Origin: Eutreptiella sp. 'Long Island Sound 2002'
Taxonomy: Eukaryota; Euglenozoa; Euglenophyceae; Eutreptiales; Eutreptiaceae
Assembly (NCBI GenBank): GCA_964036045.1
Contig: OZ038382.1
Location: 76,979,918-77,043,917, forward strand
DNA length: 64,000 bases
Direction: 5' to 3'
The notes below the pieces were generated by a model, which was given only the letters and a program-made list of their open reading frames with translations, did not search any database and was not told the origin of the DNA. A program made the translations under genes and the position numbers. Positions 22,708-33,633 of the stretch are shown here, piece after piece. Position 1 is the first letter of the stretch. Every line of letters starts with the position of its first letter.

Positions 22708-23885
22708 CTACAACTTCCCACTCAGCACGTCATCTTGATAATCTTCGAACACTGCGTCCCTTCTTGCAGATATCTTGTCTCTGTCGACCTGATTCCCACA
22801 TTTAATCACCGACATTATGTCCACCAATTTGCGAATTGTTGGTCGTGGTCTCATGTTCTTGGCAACTTCATTCCAAACTTCTTCGTCGCATTGTTGGCGG
22901 ATGAAGCTCACCTGAGCTCGCTCCTCCGTGGGATCCCACCAATCAAAGGGGTCCACGAATGTCTTGAAGGGATGGTCGGACGAATTCAGCTTCATTCCTG
23001 TCAATTCAGGCGAGATTCTTGGAGATTTGTCATCATTCTTGCTTGAAATCTTGACTTTTTTGGCTTGATTCTTGTCTGATGGGGACGAATTGTAATGGAT
23101 GGAGGCGTTCTCGTGAAGGACGCCGATTGTCCTTCCCTCCTTCCGCGACGATACGTCGGGTTTCTGCTCTCGATCGTCTTCATCCACCTCAGTTTCGTCC
23201 ATTCTTGAGGAATTTGAAATGACCTCTTCTGTTCCCATTTCACTGTCATCTTGCCAATAATCTCCCAGATTCCCGTCAACTAAGCACACCAACGTGCTCC
23301 ACGAACGCTGTGGCAAAGGCTTGCCATTGTCTTCGCAATACAGCTTCACTCCCTTGTGAGGTAGCTCGACAATGTCGATTGAAATGTCCATAATGTCCTT
23401 GAACCACTCTTGTCTTGGCCAATTGGGGACAATTAAAATCGCCTTTGCGCCGGATTGCTTCAGCTTCTGCACTACACGAGGAAAAGCGTCGAAGGGCGGA
23501 TTGATCCAAAGAGGTTCAGACCAGTCCTCACTCCAGGCATCGTCGTAGAACTTCGGAAATCTTTTATTCTTTTTGTTTGCAAAAGCATCAACTTCAGGAC
23601 GAAAATTGTGGTTCTTTTCGAAATAATCCACCAGAATGTCCCGCCATTTGTCGACTACTCGATAGCAAACTGACTTCCACTTCTTGCTGTTCAACGAATC
23701 CACCTTTCCTTCGTCGAAATCTTCTTGATTCCTTGTCCATTCCTGCCCATCTTGCTGAAAATGCAGCTTATTTCGCTCCTTGAATTGGTGGATACTCTTG
23801 GTATATGGGTGCAGATAATACAGGTCAGACGGGACGCTGTCGACGGATCTTGGAGGAAGCATGTCCTGTGTCCCATGGGCGACAC
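22708..23885 (-). pseudogene. DNA adenine methyltransferase-like domain inside element B pol
   Basis: Frame 23862-22708 lies between protease and reverse transcriptase. Residues 91-160 read VDAFANKKNKRFPKFY, then WINPPFDAF (NPPF codons at 23502-23491), then a spacer and AILIVPNWPRQEWF. This order matches the phage-type DNA N6-adenine methyltransferase (Dam) family and the methyltransferase domain of DIRS retrotransposons, where N/D-PP-Y/F/W is the catalytic motif. The homologous parts of A and C pol have lost NPPF, so B may be the only copy with the catalytic motif. The rest of the frame is a hydrophilic linker. The frame ends at UAG 22708 but continues in phase into RT. A frameshift near 23885 separates it from the protease. 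Confidence 0.7.
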
Positions 23886-24389
23886 ACGGTGAGCGTGAAG
23901 CCAGGGTTGACCCAGGAATAAATCATACTTTATGCTGGCTTCATAGAAGTTTCCAGCAAACCACTCCTCAGTGACCGTCTCTTCCACGCTCCACACAGAT
24001 TGTTTCACCAATCTGACCGCCAATTCCGCTTCTCTGTCGCCACCGTCAAGGCGATGTCCGCTGACTCCCTCCAGCTGGACAGGTGTCGAGGACATCTTCG
24101 TCTCATCCTCCTGCAGAAAGCCTTTCCTCACCAGATTGACTTCTGAACCATTGTCAATCAGACATCTGGCAAGTTTAACCTTACCATCCGTCGATCTGAC
24201 CTGGATCCAGCAGACAAACTGGCGCTGCTTGCCTCGCCGGACAGCGCTGAGGACCCAGGCAGGGTACAGGAGGCCGGAGGAGCGCGCCAGCCGGTCCCAG
24301 CAGCGTCCATCCACCGCCCCAACTACCCTGATGGGTTTTGTCTCCTGCCACTCAACCCCAGTCTTGGGATTTGGGTCAAGTTGGCTTCC
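23886..24389 (-). pseudogene. pol: aspartic protease of element B
   Basis: Directly follows the gag UAG in the same frame on the minus strand. It reads through GSQLDPNPKTGVEWQETK to the protease LARCLIDNGSEVNLVRKG. The catalytic triad position is D-N-G, where A and C have D-T-G. Downstream is YDLFLGQPWLHAHR, the second conserved protease segment. D-N-G instead of D-T/S-G may reduce or abolish activity, or may be a tolerated variant. Confidence 0.75.
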
Positions 24390-24392
24390 CTA
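24390..24392 (-). promoter_or_regulatory. in-frame UAG between gag and pol of B (candidate readthrough site)
   Basis: Minus-strand context is TGG CAA UAG GGA AGC CAA CTT. The frame is open on both sides, so gag-pol would be made by reading through one UAG. The following codons (GGA AGC C) resemble those of A (CGG AGC CCC) and C (AGG AGC CCC). Confidence 0.6.
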
Positions 24393-27300
24393 TTGCCATT
24401 CTTCTTCTTCGTTCGGCTGTACGTCCTGTATTTGTCCTTCGTCAACCCAATCCTCTCCTGCTTCGACAGCATTCACTCCTTTTCCACGTCCAAGACCACC
24501 AAATGATTTTCCACCACCACCTTTCTTACCACCTTGACCTTTGTTGTTGGAGGTGTTGGAATTGGGGTTGGATTCGTTGGATCTGCCCTTGCCTCGACCT
24601 CCAGTATCCTTGTTGTTGCCGAAGGTCTTGTTCGCTGGCGTCTCCGCGTACAGGGGGTTGCCATTCACCTTGGAATCATCTTGATTCCCGGACTTTCCTT
24701 GGCCTTTGCCACCTTTTTCACCAGATTTTCCACCAGATTTTCCACCAGCATCGGTCCATCTTGAGCAACTTGGATCTCCGCCTTGCTGCGAGTAATCTTT
24801 TGGTATCCAGTCTCTGTTCTTTCCTTTGGACTGCCCTTTACCCTTTCCCCTTCCATGTTGGTCAGCATCTGGTGCTCCATCCTGCTGGGGATTTTTGGAG
24901 GAATTTCCTTTTCCATCCATTTTGGACTGAATTGTCTTGAGATCTGAGGGCGTCCACTGTGATCTGCGGTCGTGTGAGTCGCCGCTCCACCTTCCTTCCC
25001 AAGGGCAATGCACACAGAGCATCCCTTCTCACCAACGGCGTTGACCTTGCCTCCGAAGCCATGTGCATCCTGGGACTTCTGGCGCTCTAAGTTTGCATAA
25101 TTTTCAAGTTGGTCCCAGATCTGCTCGACTCCATACGAGAAGATCCACAGTCGTACTTGCAAAACTGTTCCCTTATACTTCACTTTTCCATCCACCATGC
25201 TGCAGAAAAACTCCGACTGTTCAGAATCGTGGAAACCAACTCTCTATCTGCCCTCACGAATAGTAATGTCTTTCAATCCAGTAGCACTGATAGAGTGTAG
25301 CAACTCACGAACTGCCATTTTTCCCATAGTTTCCGGCAATCCTCGGACTTCAGCCCAGTTGCCCAGGACTTTTTGGTCCGCCTGAGAGTCCCTGATCTTC
25401 TGCTTGGTCTCTGGCGTGAGCTTGCTCAGGAGGATTATCTTCATTTCGCCTTCAGAAAGTCCTTCTCCCGAATTCTCCGCCTCTTGCACCAAAAACTCCC
25501 AATCTTGCCTTGCTATTTGGATCTCTTCCAGAAATAATTTCTTGATCGCCCTGAAGTTCTCCAGACGGTTTCTGTAATGATCTTCAGGAAGTCGAGAGCC
25601 CTTCTTCTTGAGACTTCGGTACAGCTCTTCATACGTCAGGGGATCTCCTTGATTTTGTCTTTCCACATAGAGATTATATGTACTCTCTCTGAGCTTGCCA
25701 GTCAAACAGTCCATGAACCCAAGGATCCAGAGTTCCTTGTCCAGTTTCTCCGTCTGCAGCCACACCATGAACTGCCTTTCGAAGGACGCCCAGTAATTTG
25801 GGTGCCATGAGAACTTCGGCTGCTTCATTACTGATCTTCGAAGCCTCATGTGCAACGGGTTCAGCAAGTGGTTCAGGTTGAAGTTTGTGGCTGTGCCAAC
25901 CGGATTGACGAACACTGGGTTGACTGCGGCGCCTCCCATTGCCTGTGCCTGCGCAATTGCGGCCGCCAGCAACGCCTGATCCACAGTAGGCTGCACGAAC
26001 GGCGTTGGTTGAGCTTGATGCAGCCTCATCTCCTTCAATTTCTTCTGCTTTTCTTTGATCTTGGCTTCGTTTTCTTTCTGCTGCCGGTCTTTTTTCTTCA
26101 AAGCCATTGATCGCTCCTTCACGGTGGTCCTTGCTTCTCCATCAATATCTCCGACAGTACCAACCGACAGTACAGACCTCTCCGACGAAGATTCTCCTCC
26201 TTCGGTACCCAGATTGAACCCAATAGGACTTGTAAATCCAGTAGGGGGGATACCAGAAATTCCAGTAAAAGCTGGATGGTGGCCAGTAAAAGCTGGGATT
26301 GCCGGAGAATGTGGAACGCCGTAAGGCGTGGATGTGGGTGCAGCTGAGGAGGTAGGTGCTGGGTGGCTTGCCATTGTAGGCGCTGGTCCAGTGAGCCCAG
26401 TAGTGCTCAGATTTTGTACCAGATCTGTAAGCTTCTCCAGCTTCTGTTCCATCTCCTTCCACTTGCTGTCATCATCCCTCTTTTTCTCCTTGGCGGCCTT
26501 CTTCAGCTCCTTCACCCTGCCTTCCAGCGACGAAATCTGCTGTCGACAGGAGCAGTCCTCGGCGCACTCACCACAGGACGGGCATCCTGTCCCTTTTCCT
26601 TTGCTTCTGACCTCGTCGACCCAAGTGTCAACACTGGAGGCAGAGCTGGGGAGTTTGGACAACTGCTCCCTGGAGAGGTGCGAATGTGTCGAATCACACC
26701 TCATTTCGTCGACCTCGTCGTCGTTCCGACCCCAGACGCCCGACGGACCAGCGTGCGGATGCACATTCTGGCGTCACTCCTCGGCAATGATGGCCATCTG
26801 CACCATCACGGCGGCCTGGTGGTCGAAGTGGTCCAGCAGCTCTTCCAAATCCTCTTGTTCCTGCAACAGGGCGTCGAATCTCGACCGGCCGCTGTCCCTG
26901 AGGAACTGGCACGACGCCCTGAGCCAGTCCCTCAGGCGGCCACGATAGCCCGCCTCTGCCAGCAGCCAATTCTGCCGGTGCAGGAATTCCTCATTCCAGA
27001 TCTGCTGGAAGTGGTTTTCCCAGTAATCACCACTAATTCCAGTACCAGACTGCTCTCCTTCGCTGCTGCTGTCTTCCAGATCAGGCAAAGCTTGAGAGGA
27101 GGAACCAGATTCACTCGAGGAGGGAGATTCTCGACCGGGTTTAAGGTTGGGTGGGGCGTTCAAGCAGCAATCAGCACAAGTATGAACACCAGGCCAATGC
27201 CTATGGCCACAGTAAGGGCACTCTGAAGGATGATCCTCGGTTTGCTGGGGAGATGCCACGAAGGTAACCTCACGGGGAACACGCAGTGACTCTCTACGAG

Positions 27301-27562
27301 TGATAGCCCCGCTAAAGTCCGATGATCTCAGAGTGTCGGTGGAGATTCCAGAAGCAGAGTCATGATTTCCACTGCTACCATGTAACCGCTGCATAGTGGT
27401 TGATCTTTGTTGTAACTGCGAAGCCTGTAGCCTTGATGCCCCAGGGGTCGTAACGCCCGACACTGCCCCTGATATCTCCGAACCCACATAACCCTCTTCG
27501 GACCCATATCCAGCCTCGGGGAGCGACATATGCGAAGCACTTGTAAGTCCTTTGAACTCCAT
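24390..27562 (-). pseudogene. gag: gag polyprotein of element B
   Basis: ATG at 27562, only about 227 nt from the 5' LTR. An N-terminal region has a zinc-ribbon-like CPYCGHRHWPGVHTCADCC. A UGA at 26774 interrupts, and the same frame then has a Cys-rich CPSCGECAEDCSC, a Lys/Glu coiled coil, a Pro/Ala/Thr linker and a capsid-type region (WHPNYWASFERQFMVWLQTE ... LTGKLRESTYNLY). A UAG at 25244 follows. The last part has KGCSVCIALGKEGG with His-x4-His spacing, an atypical or damaged knuckle, a frameshift near 24960, then a Gly/Lys/Ser-rich RNA-binding-like tail with KSGGKSGEKGGKGQGKSG. It ends at UAG 24390, after which pol continues in frame. The role is particle assembly and RNA packaging. Confidence 0.75.
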
Positions 27563-27788
27563 GGTGGACTATGGAGAGTACCCAAACCCGGTCTACAAAA
27601 ATGGAGCAGACATAGAATCTCAATGCGCATTCATCGCACATAATGACACAACGTGAAATCATTCGAAATAATTTGAATAAACCCGATCCCGAAATCACAA
27701 AAGACAAATGCGACTCGACTCGCACTCACAGGCGACATCTGGCGGCGAACGGAAAACATGAAATGAAGCAGAAAATTTACTGCACTAA
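27563..27788 (-). other. leader of element B
   Basis: The 226 bases between the 5' LTR and the gag ATG. The bases next to the LTR on the minus strand (TTAGTGCAGTAAATTTTCTG) do not start with TGG, so no standard tRNA primer site is visible. A short inverted repeat GCAG-TAAATTTT-CTGC is present. Confidence 0.5.
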
Positions 27789-27860
27789 TGTACATCTGAG
27801 AATCATTGAAATTCTGATCACATCAGTGTATAATTGAGTGCTGTCACTGCTGCCGTTACA
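27789..27860 (-). repeat. 5' LTR of element B (72 bp)
   Basis: One base different from 17996-18067. It starts and ends with TG...CA. At only 72 bp it is far shorter than the 2-3 kb LTRs of the other elements here. Confidence 0.8.
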
Positions 27861-29446
27861 AGCGGTCAGAGTACTCGCCCCTGAGGGAGCTGAATCCGAC
27901 AAGCACCTCTTCCCAGAGTCTTGCCTCCAGGACGAATGGACCGACGACTACGCTAAGTCTGAGGCCTTTGCGGCCGAGTACAGGGCTGTGACCGACCCTG
28001 ATGACGGGCAGAAGTGGCCAAAAGGGGCTGACTGAGGAAGATGGCAAGCTCTACCGGAATGGTAACCTGCTAGTACCGGAGTCCCGGGTGCTCGAGCTTT
28101 GTGAAGCTTGGCACCACCACATACTGCACCCAGGGGTCAAGAAGCAAGCCCTTGACATGCAGCGCCAGTTCAAGATCGACCACATCGTCCTCTACACCGC
28201 CATGAAGAAGGTCAGGAAGGGGTGCTCGGTCTGCCAGGCCTGCAATCCTGATAACTGGAACGTCAAGGGGGAACCCCAATGGACGCCGGTTCCTGACCAG
28301 CCCATGGAGAGCGTGGCCATGGACGTCTTCTCCATGCCCGAAGTGCACATTCGCAAGGAGACCTTTGACTGTGTGGTTCTCTGCGTGGATCGCCACAGTG
28401 GCTACGTAGTAGCCGTTCCGGCACGCAAAAAGGGGTTGCTTGCCAAGGAAGTGGCAGTCATGATGAATCGTCATTGGCTGACCGTCTTTGACATCCCCCG
28501 CACCATTTGCAGTGACCGAGGGCCCCAGTTTACTGGTGGCTGGTTTAAGGCCATGTGTTCCCTCATGGGAATACGTCACGCCAAGAGCGTCGCCTATCTC
28601 AGCAGGTCTAACGGCCGAGCTGAAGTGGCTGGACGGCAGCTGTTCGAGAAGCTGTGCAAGATCCACATCACCAATCCGCGTCGGAACTGGTTTGAGAAGA
28701 TGTGGCCTGCTCTGAAGGCCCATCATGACAGCCCCACTCCGGGTGGTTTGTCCCCTCACCAGATTCTGTTCGGCAGGGACCCCCTTGGTCGGGGACTTCC
28801 CTTGTCTGGTGATGGCATGGCCATGGATGCCAAGGAATTCTTCGCGCGGCAAGAGGCAACGGCGCGGGACATCCGCCAGCAGCTCGAGAAGGAGCATGCT
28901 GAGCGTCAGAAGTCCGCCCCGAGCTCAACAGGGCAGAAGTTCAGGGTGGGAGACCCGGTGTGGGTGATCAGACCCCGCCCCACGGGCACCCACCGCACCA
29001 AAACATGGTTCACACCCGGAGAGGTGGTCCGCAAGATTGGTGAGGACACCTACCGCATCAAGGTGGGTCAGGGACAGTTCAGGGAGCGCCACGAGAGTCA
29101 ACTCCGTGTGCGGGAACCCGACCTCCGTGGCCAGCATGTGTCCCTGAGCTACGCCGCACATGAGGCTGATTCGGACGACGATTATGCTGAGCAGGACGAC
29201 TATACAGTCGAGAAGATCCTTGCTCAGCGTCCGAACGCCTCGGCACCCGGAGGCCTGGAGTTCAAGGTTCGTTGGCGAGGCTATGGGCCGTCCCGCGATA
29301 CCTGGGAGCCCGTCTCCTCGTTCGTGCCGCGGGTTAATACTCCCTTCATGGAGTACATCCGCAAGCACAAGACCAAGATCCATTGCAGCCAGGGGTGCCT
29401 GATCAGCGCCCTAAGCTCTCCCCTGATGCATTTTGAGCGCTTGTGA
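27861..29446 (+). pseudogene. pol: pol of element A, 3' part: integrase and chromodomain
   Basis: Reading resumes after element B (KHLFPESCLQDEWTDDYAKS), with one frameshift at about 28020 in an AAAAGGGG run. The integrase zinc region has WHHHILHPGVKKQ and CSVCQAC. The core has AMDVFSMPEVH (first Asp), ICSDRGPQFTGGWF (second Asp) and GRAEVAGRQLFEKL (Glu). GGLSPHQILFGRDPLGRGLP ends the core. The C-terminal domain has VGDPVWVIRPR, and the chromodomain EKILAQRPNASAPGGLEFKV then RWRGYGPSRDTWEPVSSFVP lies at 29210-29330. The stop at 29444-29446 is UGA. The region is almost identical to that of A2. Confidence 0.9.
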
Positions 29447-30837
29447 GGTCGACGGATCGTCCTCTACTTGCTTGCTCTCTTACATCTTCCGGTGACCTGC
29501 CATCAGAGTGGCCATATACCCCCCCCTGCTGAATCCAGAGGAGGATGGCCCCTCTCTTCTTCCATTCGTCACCCCCCCCCCTGCCTAATCCTTGGGAAAC
29601 CAGATAGGGCGACTGACCTTCATATTTTCTGAGCTCTTGGGCCCTTGAAGCCCATACGTCGTTGCGCAAAGGATGCCGCTGTCATCGGCATTGCAATTTT
29701 TTGGTGTGTGGTCTGGTTCCATGGCACTTGCGGAATCCAGACCAGTCGACGTGTGTCTGCAGACTATATATGGCCTGAACTCAGGCGTTTTCCTGTCCAC
29801 CCCCCTGCATATGCCTTATCCTAACCGGGGCGTGGTTTGGCCGAGTGTGTTTACAGGCCTGTTTACCCAGCTTATTGCTTGTTTTTCTGTCCCCCAGGAT
29901 ATGTGCATCTGTATGTTAGCCCATCACTGAGTGTGGACTGTTTTTTCCCCCGAGGGGATGCGAATCGACTACGAAGGCGACCTGAGTCGCCGTTTACATG
30001 CTTTTACATAAGGTCCAGCCTGGACCAGTACCTGAGTACAGATTCTTCTGTTTGAGTGCCCGTAATACCGTGTGCCCTATTCGCTGTGATGTGGAGATCC
30101 TGATGGCGCCAAGCGGGAAGCCCAGTTGCCTGACTACACTCCAAGCGGTCCGCCACTGTCAGTCCCAGTGTGAGCCTGCCGACTCGCAGACGCACTTGCA
30201 GTCGGATGGGGAAGGTTTGCCTGGGAAACTGGTTGTTTGATGAGTCGACGCCTCCGCCCACACTGCATGAGGACTCCCTCATGTATGGCCTTCATGGTAA
30301 TAGGGCGAGGGAAAAGACGGCCTTGACGCCCGATCCCTTAAGGAGGAGCTCGTTCGGCTGTACCACTCTGGACTCGCGTCGTGGATATGGACATGGTGCG
30401 CCCGAGGAAGGACCCGTGGGGACTCTCCCCCAGCCAGCGGGCCTTGGGAAGCTTGGGGTAGCCTGATGGATCTTTGTGGTCGCTCTCGACCTGTGGGACC
30501 ACCTCGGTCGTCGTGTGACGCCTATGTTGGCCGTGTATGCCACTGCCACTGTGGTAGTGACCGTAGCAGCCGACACCCGGTGCGCCTGGTATGGGTTAAC
30601 GGGTCCTTTGGATGCCGAACAATCGCCGCCAGGACCCGGGACTTGATACTTGATACTATACTTGCAGTTACTAACAGTTACAGCATCATACCTGTTTTAC
30701 CGTCGGATCGCGATGGGCAACCTAACCCGCAGATCGGCGTGAAGTGAGGATGTGACACCCCCCCCCCCTTCAGGGGATGGTCCTGGGTACCCGCTGCCAT
30801 GCTTGGGTGTTATCGAGCCCCCCCCAGGGTTTGCTCT
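29447..30837 (+). other. 3' noncoding tract of element A
   Basis: About 1.4 kb between the pol stop and the polypurine tract. The whole tract recurs, closely similar, in A2 (39703-41151, opposite strand), but element C has only about 330 bp here. Small frames conserved between A and A2 exist on both strands (for example 30170-30466 + and 30282-30004 -). Because the DNA itself is so similar they are weak evidence of coding. C runs precede a GGGTACCCGC motif near 30785. Confidence 0.5.
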
Positions 30838-30848
30838 AAGGAGGGGGG
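30838..30848 (+). promoter_or_regulatory. polypurine tract of element A
   Basis: AAGGAGGGGGG directly before the TGAAGC start of the 3' LTR. The same sequence precedes the LTR of A2 (39692-39702, minus strand). Confidence 0.85.
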
Positions 30849-33629
30849 TGAAGCGGTACCCAGAACCTATGGCCCATGGCCCGGAGGCCTGTGAGCTGTC
30901 ACACCCGTGCGAAAGCCGTTGACACCGGCTCTCACCGGGATATCCCTGTTCTCTAATCCGCGGGATCTGGAATCCGATCCTTAACCATTGAATCGATGCA
31001 GAATGACCATAACTTTATTCTCTTAGGCGATTTTCGGTTGGAAAGCGGCGAAATACCCGATTTCTACCGTGATTTCTAATTGTCGTGGAATCGCCGCCTG
31101 ATGTCGCCTGTTCGCGCGCATTCGTCGCTTCTCCGTGGCGAGTTTTGTGATTGACCTTTCTCGAGTACCTGTGAGGTTCTAAGAGAACTTAAGAGCTGAA
31201 TCTAGAGGGTATTTAATGTACTTTCATCTGGTGTGTTCACCAGAATTTTTCGCCGTGGCGCTTTCGAGAAAATCAGCGCGCAAGGCTTTCCGTCGATCGT
31301 GCGAACTCATGCTTCTCAAGGACCATGAGTTCAGGCAGAACCCTACATCTCCCCCCTATGTCTTTCATCCATGCCCCTTTCACGCGGGCATATCATCTTG
31401 TATAGGGAAGCGGGCAATGGCGGTGTTTTAGGCAGCCTATGGGTCTCGCAAACCGAAGTCGTTTGCGTGCGCAAACGCTAACTTTGTGGCCTTGTGAGCA
31501 TGAACGTCAATAACAGAACACAATGCTCACAAGACCAACAGCCCTAGGGTCTTTTTGATTTTCGAGCCAACTCAACGATGGCTCCACGCTATTCAATGCG
31601 TACCAAAACTCTATTTTCGAAAAAGGCAAAGTTTTGGTCGAAAATTAGGCCAAAATGGCCAAACCCCCGAGGCGCGTACCCGAAGCCTATGGGGAGTTGA
31701 GCCTCGAACCAAAGCAATATGTAAAGTAGAGACCACGAATGACATCGTGGACGGCTAGGTTGATTTGTACAACCTTGTCTTCCATTTTATATAATTTCGC
31801 CTTGTGAGCCTGCGTGCCATATTGCCTCTTTGCACACGCGCTCATATGCAAGCACTATTGACACAAGTGGGCGGAGACAATCTAACCATGGTGTGCATAT
31901 TTGGAAGCACCCCCTATGGGCCTACTTCAAAAGTGTTTGCTCATATTTTTGTTCCTCAATGACCCAAAGATATGTTCATGCCAATATCGCCGATATATGC
32001 ACTTTTTCCCATAAATAGTGTGCTTCGAGGATTGAGGTGTTGAAAATGCTTTCATTGTGCTTTGAACCTCAACCCTTGTTGCAAAAGGGAGGCAAAGCTT
32101 CGGTTTGCATCCATGCAAAAGCCTGAGGCCCCTTTCTCTCGTGATTCGGAGATACGATATTTGGAGGGACCACTTTTGGCTGAATTTTGGCCGTTTTGCC
32201 CAAAATGGCCACAAACTCCTTCTCCCCCTGATTTCACCCCCGAGGTTGCGTGCGCCACTTGACCAAGGGTAAGGGCAATTCGGAGAGGGCACACGAACCC
32301 GCATCGGATGGGGTGTTTCCCCATGTGGCCTCTCCTCTCAATGGGAGAGTTGTGAGTCACCCAATTTGGGGTATGTTGCCATTCTGCCCCATTTGTGTGT
32401 CACTTTCTCTCCAATGGGAAAAATAGCTAGAGGCGATCATGAGGGTTGGCAAGTGGCATATATTGGCACTTAAATCCCATGTGATTTTTGCATTTTTGGT
32501 TGGAAGAATCCTCACCTTGGTCATGTAGATATGGAATCGTGAGTGCGGGCCATTTTCTCCAAATTTCGCTGTTTTTGCCATTGTATGCAATATTGGAATT
32601 ACCATATCTCCATGGGGCACAGGATCAAGCCAGAAATGAAGTGCGAATATTGTAGCATATGACCAAGGGTTGAAAGCCATTGAGTTTCGTATTTGCTCCT
32701 TAGGTTCATCCGGAGTTATTCAACTTTTGGTGCGATCCACGATCCCCCCCTTTGCACCGCATGTTGCTTTCTGCCCCGTCCGTGTGGTCATCCCCTCGGT
32801 GAACAGTAAGCAGCCAGCGTGACAGCAAGCGATAACCCCGGGCACGGGACCAGAGGGGATATCAAGGGTTGTGAATCAAGGCTTGGCGCGTCAATATCGC
32901 CAAGATTTCGTACCCTGGACGGTCGCCCGAGACGGCCGATTTTGCCATTTTGGCAATCATGACCCCACTTGACTAACCCGTGGTGCCCTGATGCCGGGAC
33001 CTCAGAGGGAACCAGGTTGGGTGAGGGCTCCAGTGAGTTCGTAGGCGAAGGGCATAGGGTCAGTTGCCTCGTCCCTACCTCTGGCGGGTCCGGACGAGGG
33101 GTCAATTTTGGAGTTTTCGGAAGCTATCAACTCCTAGGGGATAATGGCGGGGCCATATCTCTGTCTCAGAGGGGGGTTGAGACCCGCCGTTGAGGGAGCA
33201 TAGGGAGCGATTGTCAATTGACCTTGGAGCCCCTTGGTTCCCAGGAACTCGCCTCTGGCTGGGCGGGACACCTCCCCTATTGGCAGGGTTTCAGGGTCCG
33301 GACTGAGCAGGGCATGGGTTGTGTTTGAGCCTCCGCCCCCACCAGCCACTGAGAGGGTCGGACCTGGGATTGGGATACGAGTTGGGACTGAGTGTCTCTT
33401 GTCCTGTGATGCCCTTACCCCAGTCCAGTCTTAACCCCATGTGTACATATCCTGATGTGTTGCTGTACATACTTTTGTTCCCTTGTTTCAGAGTGGCAAG
33501 GATCCTGAAACGCTTTGTCACATGACACGAGCGTAATGATGCCCTTGTGAGCGTAGTGCTTTGCCTGCCTACTCACCTGTGCGTGTCACCTGCAGCGTCC
33601 CGTGGCCGGCCCCCCACGGGAACGCGTCA
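30849..33629 (+). repeat. 3' LTR of element A
   Basis: 2781 bp, TGAAGCGG...ACGCGTCA, matching the 5' LTR. It has about 70 bp near 31357-31428 not found in the 5' copy. It lacks about 35 bp that in the 5' copy hold the GGGCTGAAACAGCCC hairpin. Confidence 0.9.
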
Positions 33630-33633
33630 GTAC
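33630..33633. repeat. target-site duplication of element A, right copy
   Basis: GTAC, followed at once by AAGGGGAGCGCCCACACC, the continuation of the minisatellite unit interrupted at 7163. Confidence 0.85.

Larger units (their letters stand above)
17996..27860 (-). mobile_element. element B: Ty3-like retrotransposon with 72-bp LTRs and an NPPF methyltransferase-like domain
   Basis: A 9865-bp minus-strand element nested in A pol. It is bounded by 72-bp direct repeats (27789-27860 is the 5' LTR, 17996-18067 the 3' LTR) that differ at one base, begin TGTAACGG and end GATGTACA on the minus strand. A polypurine tract touches the 3' LTR. Order on the minus strand: gag 27562-24390, UAG, protease, methyltransferase-like domain, RT, RNase H, integrase, chromodomain ending at 19414, then 1.3 kb without a gene. 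One frame carries nearly the whole element, with two frameshifts (about 24960, 23885), UAG at 25244, 24390, 22708, 22258 and 19837, and UGA at 26774 and 20683. It is visibly more A+T-rich than A. I see no clear target duplication. Confidence 0.85.
7164..33629 (+). mobile_element. element A: Ty3/gypsy chromovirus-like retrotransposon
   Basis: Complete LTR-to-LTR element of about 16.6 kb once the nested element B (17996-27860) is removed. Order: 5' LTR 7164-9897, leader, gag to 14588, in-frame UAG, pol (protease, degenerate methyltransferase-like domain, reverse transcriptase, RNase H; interrupted by B; integrase, chromodomain) to 29446, a 1.4-kb noncoding tract, polypurine tract, 3' LTR 30849-33629. 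Ends are TG...CA with a 4-bp GTAC target duplication. The LTRs differ by a few percent by eye plus two larger indels, so the insertion is not recent. At least four frameshifts make it non-autonomous now, unless some are assembly errors. Confidence 0.9.

Noticed and set aside
17986-27870. Target-site duplication of element B
   Set aside because: Bases flanking the 72-bp LTRs (AGTAA left, AGCGG right) do not match; only a partial resemblance, so none is claimed.
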